Positions 45,542 through 56,281 of a stretch of 64,000 bases of DNA are shown in pieces. Positions within the stretch are counted from its first letter, which is position 1. Each line of letters opens with the position of its first letter. Made by a program: the position numbers and the translations under genes. Source of the stretch: Bryum argenteum (lineage: Eukaryota > Streptophyta > Bryopsida > Bryales > Bryaceae); NCBI GenBank assembly GCA_037043015.1, contig CM073321.1, positions 4,794,001-4,858,000 of the forward strand, read 5' to 3'. A model generated the notes under the pieces. It was not told where the DNA came from. It was given only the letters and a program-made list of their open reading frames with translations, and made no database searches.

Positions 45542-45624
45542 GTGAGTAATTGTCATATTTTTGCAAATTTATTTGTTTGTATTTTGTTTAACTTCAATGT
45601 TTCTCATGTTTGTTCCCGCTCGGC

Positions 45625-46730
45625 ACGTCTACTGACCATGACCATGTCGAAGACGATTTGTGTGCAAACTTGCAGCGCATGAGGACGTTTGGTAAACTGA
45701 AACTTGAAGATTTCAAGGATTTGATATCTCCGGAGGATTACAAAATATACAAGAACGCCAAAGCAAAAAAAGAAACTTGGTATCCTGTAACAATTGACGT
45801 CTTCATTAAATTCTTATATGCGGTAAGTTCCATGGTATGTACTTCACTGTGATTTTTTGTATTTGGTTCTTCAAACCTTCTTACTCCTTTTTATATTTCA
45901 TACAGAGGAAATTAGCGAAGGCGTTGAATGAGGCTGAAACGACTTACTACGCCAGTGTTCCAAAGGATAAACAAAGAGGACCCGGAGTTTGGAGTGCTAT
46001 GGATAACGCTTTCAAAGTAGAAATCAAGTCCATTTGTAGCAAAAACTTCGACAAATTGGTCGCTGTGGCTAACAACAAACTCAGAAAAGTATTTGCAAAG
46101 GAGGTATAGAAAGCACGCCTTTCAGGTTTCATTTGACTCTATTTGTCATTATGTTTCATAAATCGAATCTTACTAATGAATTTCATGTGCAGATTTATTC
46201 TCATTATGGCCAAAACCTTAATCCTAATATGACAATTGATCGCTTACATATGGTAGCCACTACCAATGTTCATTTCAATTTCAAGAGAAAGTGGTAGAAC
46301 GCATCAAACGAAGTCCGACGATCTTTTCGCTTCCGAGAAGAGCGTCCAATGAAATATAGAATTCTGATTGCATTCCTACATCGCGCTTCTCTTTGAGCAC
46401 AGGTAACTTGATTTTTCCTTATGTGTTTACTAAATTTGAGTTCTTCTGATATTTTAATTTCTAACATGTTTCTTTTTTTCCCAGCTCGAGCAATCACTTC
46501 AAAGTGAATTGCAGAAATTGATTGACAACGAAAACCTCAACATTAAGTGGTCTAGTGTTGTCCTAAAGCCATCAGCATACGTGGAGAAGTGGAGGTTGCT
46601 CTTATGGAAGAAGGCTTTCGGCAACTATCTTGCTCCTAATGCAAGTCCAAAGTTCATCAAAGGCTCGGATATTCACAAGATTACTGGAGCCAAAGCTACA
46701 ATTAAGCGACTTCTATTCCGGTATGTATAG
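45625..46730 (+). pseudogene. MULE copy B gene 2, exons 2-5
   Basis: Exons about 45625-45822, 45906-46103, 46193-46402 and 46485-46720, at the same intron positions as copy A. They encode LQRMRTFGKLKLEDFKDLIS, DKQRGPGVWSAMDNAF with KNFDKLVAVANN, and YVEKWRLLLWKKAFGNYLAP. Exon 4 has TAG at 46295-46297 and TGA at 46394-46396, both where copy A has tryptophan. The exon 3 sequence gives the uninterrupted form of the place where the Ty3/gypsy element sits in copy A. Confidence 0.8.
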
Positions 46731-46805
46731 TATTTCCTATATACAATTAATAATCTTTGTACAACGTATTCAATTTTCAAAATCTAATTTGTTTACTTTT
46801 TGTAG

Positions 46806-47604
46806 GTACTTAAAACATGAGCTTGTTGCCAAGAGAGCATTACCTTCGTTCTCCATTTCATTAGAATTCGAGGACGTCTCAGTCACAAATGATCCCCGCA
46901 GCTTTTTTTCACAAGCCCAACAGGAGCGGTTCACTAACTCCCAATTGACGACTGGTGGTTGGTTCCTAGAGTGCGACCACAACTACGTGCACAAGGAGGA
47001 GAAGCATCTTATTTGAAACCGAGCTTCAAACGCAAGTGACTCTGACGCACTGATGGAGATTAACAATGACAAAGACGAAGACATCACAATTTTACCAGGT
47101 GCACCTGATCCAATCTCTTCACCTTCTTCACCACTTGCACTGCCCAAGTCTCGAGCAAGCAGGAAGCGGCGCAACGCTCCTGCGGACCCTGTAGTAGATC
47201 TTGAGCAAGAATCCGAAGAAATTGCTCCCCTCCCAGAAGACATTGCAGGGCTAGAAGATGCTGATCTGACTCAGGCTTCAGAAGGAGCCACAAACAATGT
47301 AATTCGACGCAGTGCAAGATTGACTCAACTTTCTACAGGTGGACTTACGAATGTTCGATTCCCTAGTCAACCATTCACCATTAACCACAACTCTTTGCAG
47401 TCCCCACGTCGCCCTAGCCAGCCAATATTCGCCAAACGCCCTCTTCCGAAACCCAATGACATTGGTAGCAGCTCATCGTCAAAAATATCAGCTACGCTAC
47501 CTATGTATCTCGAGAAGGGGAACATTGAAGATTTGGTTTATCAATCGTTGAAGACTGGAAACTGGGATTCGCAAATTCTCAATATCGTCTAGCACATCAA
47601 GAAG
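46806..47604 (+). pseudogene. MULE copy B gene 2, exon 6: linker exon
   Basis: Acceptor ending TTGTAG, donor after AAGAAG. RYLKHELVAKRALPSFS, then TGGWFLECDHNYVHKEEKH, an in-frame TGA at 47014-47016, the basic, proline-rich PKSRASRKRRNAPADPV, LPMYLEKGNIEDL, and a TAG at 47590-47592 where copy A has CAG. No frameshift relative to copy A. Confidence 0.78.
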
Positions 47605-47700
47605 GTTCTATTTCGTACAGTTATCATTTATAATCTCCCTACTTACATTTTGTACTTTTAAATCTATTATACACTATCTAATTATTGACTTGTATCTCAG

Positions 47701-48255
47701 ATTGGAAAAGACCGAAAGTACCCGTGTTCGGTGATAGAGTATGATCCCAAGCATCCAGGAATTGATCTCATTTTTGCAGACGCTCCAGAGAACTTGCCTG
47801 TACTGGGTGTGCCTCCAACGGAAATTCCATCCTGGAACCGGCGTGATAAAAACTACTTTGAGAGCCTCTTCTTCTTTGCGGCGTATCATTTGACAGACGT
47901 TGGAGCCATTCTTGTGATGCATCCCAAATGTCATAGAATCGAGCGTAATCTCGATTCTGAATGCCATACGTATAATTTTTGTGTTGTTCGAGATTGGTGG
48001 GGATATAATCGCCACCCTATGGCCTCTACCGTACCGCACCCGAAAGAAGTACGTGGCAGTTTGTAGTTTCAAATTCCACAATTCATGATTATTGCCTTCT
48101 ATGCTTGTAAGTTAATATATCTATACTTGTGTTTTGCAGACTCACTGCTTCCATATCAAAGTTTACGTTCATAAAGAGTTTTTATTAAAGTTCCAAACTC
48201 GGCAAGTGGCACACGCATACGCAGGTGTCGCAATCATACCTCATTAGGAAGACCA
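47701..48255 (+). pseudogene. MULE copy B gene 2, exons 7-8: methyltransferase-like domain
   Basis: Exon 7 47701-48048 encodes KHPGIDLIFADAPENLPV, LTDVGAILVMHPK and VVRDWWGYN; exon 8 starts at 48140 (HCFHIKVYVHKEFLLKF). DAPE stands at the position of a DPPW motif. A TAG follows VAIIPH near 48246, and shortly after, a direct-repeat element interrupts exon 8. Same fold reasoning and same caution as copy A. Confidence 0.6.
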
Positions 48256-48261
48256 CCTTAT

Positions 48262-49271
48262 TAAGATTCAATAGAGGGAGAGAGAGAATACAATACACTC
48301 AAAGCTATAAGTAGTGGAACTAAGAATGCTTGAATGAGATACACACTCATTCTAAGCACTTACCTATATATCCAAGTGAAGGCACTAGGTGTTACAACAA
48401 AGATAAGGTTTGAGTGATCAAGATCACTCTACAAAGGATAGACCATACTTGCTCCTACTCAAATCGGATCTCCTTCAAGCTATTGGACCTCCAAATAGAA
48501 CATCTAGATCTCTTCCACACACACAAGGTGTGGTTGCACTTGAAAGCATTCTCTATACTAGATCAACTCTCAAACTATGTCAATAAAGCTTGTTGATCCA
48601 CAAATCACTCAAATCTAAGCTTAGGAGTCTCAAAACACCTACTTTTGCACCTCAAATGCTAAAATCAGCCCTTTGTGTGCACATATGCACCCCAAATGCT
48701 AGATTCGGCCCTCTCAACTCCAAGTGCACTCAAGTAAACATTACAACAAACACTCCTAAGCTCAAAACACTTCAAACAATGGATTTGAGAGCCCTTAATG
48801 CAAAGTAACACCTACAATGTGCAAAGAGGACTCAAACAAGAAGCATACAAGCTTACAAGCGTTTGAGTCACTTCCAACACCTCCAAATTGCTTCTATAGC
48901 CTCCAATACTCCAAATCCCCACCCAAATGGTTGCAAACACCTCGAAATGACTCTAAGTGCACCTCCAAATCTCCAAGAGACTCCATGTAGTGCAAATGAG
49001 GCTTACATGTGCATGCAACACCTCCTTGACCTCTCCAAAAGTACTCAAATTCAACCTCATTACAAGTATAGTGGGCCCATAACCCATTGAGATTCAATAG
49101 AGGGAGAGAGAGAATACAACACACTCAAAGCTATAAGTAGTAGAACAAAGAATGCTTGAATGAGATACACACTCATTCCAAGCACTTACTTATATATCCA
49201 AGTTAAGGCACTAGGTGCTACAACAAAGATAAGGTTTGAGTGATCAAGATCACTCTACAAAGGATAGACCA
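48262..49271 (+). mobile_element. 1.0-kb element with 184-bp direct repeats (TRIM-like) inside copy B gene 2
   Basis: Direct repeats at 48262-48445 and 49088-49271, about 93% identical, starting TGAGATTCAATAGAGGG (TAAG in the left one) and ending AAGGATAGACCA. The 640 bp between them has no coding capacity and is rich in CACTCAAA and CACCTCCAAA words. GAAGACC occurs on both outer sides (48249 and 49275). Size and layout fit a terminal-repeat retrotransposon in miniature, but no clear primer site or exact 5-bp duplication was found. Confidence 0.6.
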
Positions 49272-49275
49272 CTAG

Positions 49276-49400
49276 AAGACCTTCTCTCTCTACATACGAT
49301 AACGCTTTAGTCGTCCATCATTCTCTACACACGATAAGGCTCTTGTGGACAAGTCTTCTCCATATACGATAAGACTCTATTTGTCCAACCCTCTCCACAT
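49276..49400. repeat. About 36-bp tandem repeat with TACGATAA
   Basis: Three to four degenerate units containing TCTCTACATACGATAACGCT, TCTCTACACACGATAAGGCT and CTCCATATACGATAAGACT. Lies in the intron before exon 9 of copy B gene 2. Confidence 0.7.
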
Positions 49401-49473
49401 ACTCTAATCAACTCTAGTTACCCTTTGTAACAACGAGCAATCTAATCTTCAACACACCTCTGTAACTTTGCAG

Positions 49474-50200
49474 ACAAAGATTAATTGCGTTATCGTTCGA
49501 ACGGTACGCCATGGCGAGGCTCACAAGAAAATGACCCCTCCTTCATTCAATACTTCTTGGATTGTCACACAGACTATAGAGGTATAGTCTTTGACTGGAG
49601 CGCAAGTACATGTAATGTATCCGTAACGGCTACTTTAGAATTAGTTTATACATTTCGCATTTCTAATCTAAGTTTCTGTATCTTTAGGTGCATGTGTAAT
49701 TGCTTGCGTGCGCTCAAACCGACACCTCATCCCTATGGAACCTGACGAAGAAATCTTTGATGGTGCAATAGCGGATTACAAGAATGGTCCTTTCGGTGAT
49801 GAAGAAAGTGGAGAATCGGCCCACTTGTAGATTATCACTCTGATGAATCGCAAGTGAAGAAGCCACAAAAGTTCACTGGTGCGTACTGATATCGTCTATC
49901 TTTCTTTCTCAATTTTACATTCTGCTCTTACAAATATATTGCACTGACTATATTTGTACTTTTAAGATTGCAGGTCTGAAAGAGCGATTGACTCGCAACC
50001 CTCATCTCTACAACAGCCCTCCATCAACATTCACCCTACCTTCATATGCCGAGCGTGTTGCACAAGAGTTCGTTCGAGCTCCATCTCCCATTCTGTCTGA
50101 CAGTACACGTCCACGTTTCAGCAATAGTGTACTTAAGTTTATAGACTTTGGGGCTGATGCGTGTGAACATCACTTTAATGGTGCTACACCTTCAGCGTAG
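49474..50200 (+). pseudogene. MULE copy B gene 2, 3' exons
   Basis: Exon 49474-49581 (acceptor TTTGCAG; KINCVIVRTVRHGEAHKKM), an exon about 49690-49878 with PDEEIFDGAIADYKNGPFGDEE and then a frameshift to VDYHSDESQVKKPQKF, and a last exon 49975-50200 (LTRNPHLYNSPPSTFTLP, stop at 50200). The matching part of copy A lies left of the window, so this is the only view of the C-terminus. No named domain. Confidence 0.6.
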
Positions 50201-50275
50201 TATGTGATTTGTTTTCTGATAGGTACTGGACATGGTAGAGCCATACATTCGTAGTTTACCATGATCTATTACTTA

Positions 50276-50577
50276 TGGTGAAACCACCTAAAGGCGGGCA
50301 CCTACCTAAAGGCGGGCACCCAAGATTCTTGCCTTTATAAAGATCTCACCTCCCTTGCATGTACCTCATGCATACATATTTAGGGTGCCCGCCTTTAGGC
50401 TTTTCCTTCTAAAATTTGTATCTAATTATGTGTGTGCTTTAAAAAAGCACATAAATAGGGTTGGCTCGTCTTTTTCTATTCCCTATCCCTGAAAAATAGT
50501 AACCCACTCATTTCTCACTCCAAGTATATAGATTCCCTCAATTTTCCTTAAGTGCACGACAATAGGTGGTTTCACCA
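50276..50577. mobile_element. MITE, 302 bp, TA target duplication
   Basis: Inverted ends TGGTGAAACCACCTA and its complement TAGGTGGTTTCACCA, flanked by TA on both sides (50274-50275, 50578-50579). A second inverted pair lies inside (CCTAAAGGCGGGCACC at 50288-50327, two copies, and GGTGCCCGCCTTTAGG near 50383). No coding capacity. TA duplication suggests a Tc1/mariner-type source. Confidence 0.75.
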
Positions 50578-50579
50578 TA

Positions 50580-51149
50580 TATACTATCTATATGTGTTTT
50601 TCAATATTTACGGTTTATTATATTTTTACTTATCATGATTATCGTTTATAGATTAACCTACACTAAGTGCTTCAAGTATTACTCTACGTATATTAATAAA
50701 ATGTAATCAAAGCCATGCTTGCCTCTAATATAGACGTCAGCCCTAATTTTGATGTAACTCGTTCAACTCTAATTTCAATGCATCGGTGTACCTATTTGCG
50801 CGATCCCTAAGCTGGAAGCGAAATGTGTAAAAAACTTCAAATCTTAATCATGGGGAAAATTGGCTTCGAATTTTATAAGGTGAGAAGCGATGACGTCACC
50901 CCTAATTTATTGACGACAATGTAATTTTTTTTTATTAATTATTATTTGAGTTATGGAATAGAGCCAACACTACTTTCGCGCGGAAATAGGATCTAACTTC
51001 ACGGATTTAGAGTACGCATTTTGATCAAACTATGCTGAAATATATTTCATCACCTTTAATTCAATGGTCATAGGGTCACTATCTGAAGTACAATGAGTGG
51101 TAATAGGGTCTTAATCTTTCATGAAAAATAAATAAATTTGCCAATTACC
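50580..51149. other. AT-rich stretch without gene
   Basis: No open frame or repeat of note; leads to the heptamer array, as 37722-38100 does in copy A. Confidence 0.55.
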
Positions 51150-51205
51150 GCTCACCGCTCACCGCTCTCCGCTCACCGCTCTCCGCTCACCGCTCTCCGC
51201 TCACA
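51150..51205. repeat. Array of eight GCTCACC-type heptamers at the right end of copy B
   Basis: GCTCACC, GCTCACC, GCTCTCC, GCTCACC, GCTCTCC, GCTCACC, GCTCTCC, GCTCACA. Same number of units and same strand as 38101-38156. Confidence 0.8.
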
Positions 51206-51348
51206 CTCGTGCATTCCCCACAACAATCATCCTTCAACATACATATTGTGTCCACAACCTAATTAGCTTAATTTCACCTAATTACCCCAAGGTTGCATTT
51301 GCTTGTTAAGAATTCACTGATAAAAGCAACAACACGCTCTCACGCTTT

Positions 51349-52767
51349 TCACGCTCTCACAGGGGCTGTTATAATTTTGTACTTCACAACGTCCGGATCT
51401 ACGGGTTCCTCGTCCTCCTCATCAGATGAGTGCAGTGCATCAAACTCGTCATTGCTAGGAACATCAATGGTCTCTGAGGGACTCAGAACCCATCGTTTGA
51501 CGACTTGGATTACAACCACATTGTCATCATCACCCACGACTTTGCACACCTGGGACTCGGGATTATCTTGTGTGCCCTTGCCAACACGATGCCATGTTTG
51601 CCTCCGCCTGTGAAATGCGCAGTCTCCCCTTGCCTGCGGAATGCCTTGTCTGCCCTCGACTGCACGATCCCCTATCTGTCTTTGCCTGCGGGATGCACTG
51701 TCTGCCCTCGCCTGCGGGATGCCTTGTCTGCCCTCAGCGTCCCGATCGTCGAGTCGACGATCCACTCCAGCTTGGCCTTCACCACAATTGGCCCCCTCAT
51801 GTTGAGGCTCTATAGCCTAGCACTGTTCCACCGAAGCCGCCATGTTTTCACGCTCTCCACCATGAGCGTCCCCGATCACAACTTCTGCGAGCTAATGAAG
51901 TTGTCCCCCTATATCATCGGAACAACAATCCTCACCTCCCTCGCGAGCATCGTTGGGTCGATGATCTACACGTTCTATCCCAGTACCGTCAAGTCGGGTA
52001 TCCACACCCTCATCTTGTACATCATCGTCGGCTTGACGATCTACACCTTCAACCCCTGTAGTGTCTTGACGAAGATCCACAGCATCATCCTGTACATTGT
52101 TGTCCCGACGATGTGACCCCTGCTCCTGTTCAACGTCAGAACGAGGATCCACGACAGGCTCTTCAGCATCGTCGGACCGACGATCCTCGTCATTCTGTGA
52201 ACCGCCATGGACGACCACACCATGTTGTCCCTCCTCTATCACGACCAAATCGAGGATGGCTTCATCTTGGACGGCATCCTCATAATAGGATTCGTAATCA
52301 TGCATGTCTTTATCTTGTGTGGGCGCCTCTTGGCCTTCCAAGGGGTTGTCCTCCAAATACACAATATCGTCCGCTTGTGCTTTGCCATCCAAATCCTCCT
52401 CATATAATGGACGGTTTTGTTGCGCCTCGTACTACAAAGCAGTCTCCATGTCGATGGGATTCTGAGATGACCCGGCCTCCTGAACATCTATTAGTGCAAG
52501 GGGGAAAGCTCGCTCAAAATCCATCCTCGAGCAGACTTGGAATGTGTTCGCCTCGAATTGATCGATGCCTTGGATGCCCGGATCATTGGTAACATGCGCT
52601 CCTACTTCTTCAAATTGGCGTATTACTCCGAACCCGCCTTCAGCTGGAGACTCTAGATTCATCGTTGGCACCGGAGGAGAGTTAGAGTGCACTATTACGG
52701 GTCTCCGCGTGAGCGGACGAACGAATTCTATCATATACGGCGAGTTTAAGTGCATAAAATCTTTCAT
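51349..52767 (-). pseudogene. Gene D, 3' part: acidic and repeat-rich C-terminus
   Basis: On minus: 52767-52432 (MKDFMHLNSPYMIEFVRPLTRR, GIDQFEANTFQVCSRM, stop TAG after METAL), continuing in the same frame (YEAQQNRPLYEEDLDGKAQ) to 51892 as a very acidic stretch, then 51765-51349 with a repeated EGRQGIPQAR unit and DEEDEEPVDPD. The TAG at 52432 is the only break in the first two segments. The acidic repeats are encoded over palindromes of the ATCGTCG..CGACGAT type. I cannot name the family; the order suggests the C-terminus of the ParB-methyltransferase-like gene D. Confidence 0.45.
51744..52184. repeat. Palindromes of the ATCGTCG..CGACGAT type, left group
   Basis: 51744-51762 GATCGTCGAGTCGACGATC (9-bp arms, perfect), 51949-51965 (imperfect), 52024-52040 ATCGTCGGCTTGACGAT, about 52096-52112 (imperfect) and 52168-52184 ATCGTCGGACCGACGAT (8-bp arms, perfect). 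Further members at 53037-53055 (weak) and in the right group at 56367-56630. Confidence 0.75.
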
Positions 52768-53030
52768 GTCAAGCCGTTCTGCAAGACCCGAGATCTAGAT
52801 TTCGCTCTTCACATCCTCATGATCTACGAACCCGTACTAATAAGCTCTAAACATGTAGTGTATACATGTCACTCTGTTAGAAAAACAGAATCGTCAAACC
52901 GACAATTAATTATAAGGACTATTAACACACAAGACCCGTTTCAACCGTTGATAAATAGTTTCAAACGACGGTACAACATGAAATTACCGTCGCATCAACG
53001 ATATTATAAAGCACAAAGTTGAAAACAAGT

Positions 53031-53903
53031 TCAAGGTATCGTCGACCCAACAATACTGAAGAAAAGAGTACAAGTGTTCACCTTAGTGGCAATGAGGAAC
53101 TTCGCGCCCGCATGAATGCCAATGACATTTTCCTTCACTGACGCGCACGCGGTTAGTATCTCGAAGTAGAACTCCATGCGGAGTTCAGTCGGATACACCC
53201 ACCAGTTTGCCTCCGTATTTCTCGTGGCCTCTATATAGTACAAGCATTTAGCTGGCGTGTCATACCTCTTACTGACACACTTCTTCGCAACTTTTGCTAG
53301 GTTGCTTCCTTTTTTGAAGAGGAAGACAAGCGTTACGTCCGGTGCAGTCTTCTTGTTTGTGACATTGTCGAGCATTTCCGCCTTACTCGGTACGTACGTG
53401 GAGAAAGACGGCTCATATTGAGGGAGCTCTCTAGCTACAAACTTCGAGGCAACTTTCTGGTCTTCCTTTCCAAACAAGACCATCAGCCAGACGTTCGGCT
53501 CCGAGATCTCGGGTTCTAGATGATGCCAAAGAAAGTCCAGGAATGGATCAACGGCACGGTGCGTCTCAGTCACTGGCGAGCGTGGGACATTCCGCAAGTC
53601 AAGAAGTGCCAGATTCACCTTACGTAAAGTGTAGGTGTAATGGCTGCTTGTGACTAAAGCCTTTGCTTTGAAGTCCAGCCCTCTGATTTGGACACTTCCA
53701 AAAGGCTCTTTTGGACGGTACTTGAGCATCATGAACCTCCTGTATATGTGCACCACCTCCGATGCTGCTGCTCCAACTCGACCGCATTTTTTGTCTTTGC
53801 CTCGTTGCGGAGGCGCTTCCTTTAGTACTCCGCGCTGGGATATGTCAGGAGAAAATCCTAGCTTGCCAATGTAAACGAGTGTCTGTTCTTCCACGCCTTC
53901 CAT
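53031..53903 (-). CDS. Gene D: methyltransferase-like domain
   Basis: Open frame of 290 codons. VNLALLDLRNVPRSPVTE could be a motif IV strand (DLxxxP), FLWHHLEPEISEPNVWLMVLFG a following strand, and PTELRMEFYFEILTACASVKE followed by NVIGIHAGAKFLIATKV resembles the C-terminal order of DNA N4/N6 methyltransferases (helix, then a VLDPFxGSGTxxxAA motif I). The SAM-binding motif is degenerate here (GIHAGAKF). Upstream, a different frame (MSIKPSFKLIDIGGDSIDATW) runs into it, so a splice or frameshift joins them near 53900. Fold call is tentative; the parallel with gene 2 (ParB-like then methyltransferase-like) supports it. Confidence 0.5.
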   Translation of the reverse strand: MEGVEEQTLVYIGKLGFSPDISQRGVLKEAPPQRGKDKKCGRVGAAASEVVHIYRRFMMLKYRPKEPFGSVQIRGLDFKAKALVTSSHYTYTLRKVNLALLDLRNVPRSPVTETHRAVDPFLDFLWHHLEPEISEPNVWLMVLFGKEDQKVASKFVARELPQYEPSFSTYVPSKAEMLDNVTNKKTAPDVTLVFLFKKGSNLAKVAKKCVSKRYDTPAKCLYYIEATRNTEANWWVYPTELRMEFYFEILTACASVKENVIGIHAGAKFLIATKVNTCTLFFSIVGSTIP

Positions 53904-54358
53904 GTGGCATCAATGGAGTCTCCGCCAATGTCGATAAGCTTGAAGGAGGGCTTGATTGACATGATATCCTCAAGCACAACTTTCTTGCGCTTTCGTCTCT
54001 CCACCTAGTCGGCGCACGCTAGGTTGTCCGGCACAAGCACAAGAGATCTCCCAACAGTGACTTCGAGGTAAGCTGCTTTTTGTTCCAGAGTTTCTCCAAG
54101 TAGATGGGTTGGCATGATGGTGAAGTCCTTGTGGGTGAACCATTTGCATCGCCTGAGACACTCTTGTTTCAGCTTGTTAGTCTTGGACTTGTAGGTCTTC
54201 GTCTTGTTGAAAGGCAATCCTGTGACAGGGTCGTTTAGTTTGCCGTCAGCATGCTTCTTAAGAAATCTTTCCCAATAGTCGAACTTGTGGTCCGGTAGGG
54301 TGATGATTTGAAGCTCATTCTTCAAATTGGCTGCGGACTTTATACATGCCCCATCCAA
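53904..54358 (-). pseudogene. Gene D, middle part
   Basis: 54358-54005 (KFDYWERFLKKHADGKLNDP, LKQECLRRCKWFTHKDFTIM), TAG at 54005, then the same frame goes on VERRKRKKVVLEDIMSIKPS to the junction near 53900. No domain recognised; basic stretch ERRKRKK. One in-frame stop, no shift before the junction. Confidence 0.5.
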
Positions 54359-54435
54359 AGCCGGATAGATGTTCTAGTATCACTCCGTCAGAGCATCCGT
54401 GAAGCTCTGTGTACGTCAATGAATTATTGTTAGCA

Positions 54436-55383
54436 TCATGAAGCAAGAGGAGCATTAGCATCATAGGTGTCGTCAACCTGACGATACCCATCTGAGATCT
54501 TTGAAGTTGTTACCTTGTAGTTGTTGACGTTGTGCACCGCCTTGTTACCCCTTGTCACCGCTTCAAAGAATACATCAGTTGGGCGCTTCAAGGCTATCCA
54601 AATGTTCCTACACACCACTACCTGGTTTTCCCATGATGGTTGCGCATGGTCCAGGTGGTTTGTGATGTTGTAGAACCTTGAGATCGCCCAAAGTTTAGTG
54701 GCATCCAAGGTCCAGATGATGTAGGCGTTCCATTTGCGGAGCTCGTTGCACCGAACCTCTCCACATCCTTTGTGCTGGAGTTGTTTTGCTGCCAAAACGC
54801 TCTGCTGTGCGTTGATGATCATGAACTTCCTATCCTTAACCTCATCCTAATCTTCGCGCTTGTTCTTTAGCAGCTTCCCTTTGGAATCCAGTGGAGTCGG
54901 GCAAATTTTTTGTATCTGCTTGACAACGATCATCTGGACAAGTTATCGGGCGACTCCTTCAACCATGTCCTGCTGCAGCGTTTGGATAACATACTGATCC
55001 TTTGCTAGTGTGCAATGATCGATATCTACCTCCATTGCTTTCATATCTAGCAGGAAGCAGTGCTTGTAATTATCCCAGAACTCCTTTTCTAAGTTTGCGG
55101 TTTTCTCAAACTTGTGCAGTTTCTCCTTAGAAGTCCCGGCTCTTGCGGTCACGTTTGTGAGGGTTGACCCTGAACTCCCCGTAGTTTGAGCCGGTACTAT
55201 TGCAGTACTTGTTCCGGCGGCGGGTTTCCTCCGCTTGCGGCTCGACCTAGCTCCCTCTGAAGGAGGAGCTTCTTTCTTTCCCTCAGATCAAGGCTAACTC
55301 GCTATTACTTCTTTGGCTGTAGATCTGGAAGGGGTGGACGCCAAGTTCTGACAAGAATTCGATGCTCCCCAATTCAATTGCAT
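54436..55383 (-). pseudogene. Gene D, 5' part: ParB-like domain, with in-frame stops
   Basis: Possible start ATG at 55383 (MQLNWGASNSCQNLASTP). After TAG and TGA stops near 55290, the same frame continues with a basic linker (GARSSRKRRKPAAGTS), then EKEFWDNYKHCFLLDMKAME, VDIDHCTLAKDQYVIQTLQQ and DMVEGVAR, a TAA (55000 region), LVQMIVVKQIQKIC, a TAG near 54848, and DRKFMIINAQQSVLAAKQLQ. The pattern strand, helix, V strand, then IINAQQSVLAAKQL resembles the ParB fold (IIDGxHRxxAAKxL) with the G-x-H-R loop changed to A-Q-Q-S. All stops can be explained as CAA/CAG or TGG changed by one transition. Confidence 0.5.
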
Positions 55384-56281
55384 TGGTGTTTGTCGCGCAA
55401 CGAGTTCCAAGCAGACGTTAGCCAAGGCGTATCAATCGAGTATTTGGAAGATCCTCATGAGTCGATTTGCGTTGGACTTTGCAGAGCCACTTGGTCCGCT
55501 CACCAAGGTTGTCAAACCGAGCAGGTACGCCGCCCGACTTGCCCCCGCGATTGAGCTCTCGCTCGCCCGATAGGGTCAAATGGCAGTTGACTTTTAGTTT
55601 AGGTAAAAAAACGACGATGTGGGAAGGGTTTAGGTGAAAACTAAGCCACTTGGCTGCTATGTACGGCCAAGTGTGACGCCACACAGGCTTTTTACTTCGA
55701 GGTTTGTTACCCACGAAAAATTACTTACCCCCTACAATCAAGGTGGGCAGGCACACTTGCGTGTCCGAGACAACTAGTATGACCGGTTTGCCTGCCCAAT
55801 CACCTAGACGCGCCCGGTTTGACAACCTTGTCGCTCACATATTTCAACTTGATGAAGTTGGTATTCAGAGAGGCCATTTCGGAACCCTCAAAGTACGTCA
55901 TGAATGTCAAATTTTTCATGCTCCTTTGTTGTATTAATGACAATAGAGTGACAGTGATCCTGCTCGATTCCATTTTTGTCTACTGCTTAGAGCACAATGA
56001 CGATGTAGATGACTCTGTGGCACTCGATGATGGTCACCTTCTCGCTGAGATTCCAGGGTAGATATGTAGCCGATTCGTTCGCCCTGTAGCGAATGAACAC
56101 AAAATTCTTGAATCAATTGACTCCAAGATTCCACATGTGTTTGAATGTGTTGCCTAAACTGTCAGAGATCTCCATATGTTTTGGCCATTTCTTCAAAAAA
56201 TGGCTCCTCCTGCAACGGATTCACAAATAGCTCGAGGTGATCCAGGGTGACTTTGTAGTCGTATGCTTTGATTTCCGCCAT
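55384..56281 (-). other. Upstream region of gene D with small open frames
   Basis: A frame starting at ATG 56281 (MAEIKAYDYKVTLDHLELFV, PFFEEMAKTYGDL) ends in TGA after 39 codons, with a following frame MWNLGV..FVFIRYRANESATYL. Another frame at 55418-55714 (GVPARFDNLGERTKWLCKVQ) is open. These may be broken exons of a gene next to D; none has a motif I know. Confidence 0.35.
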
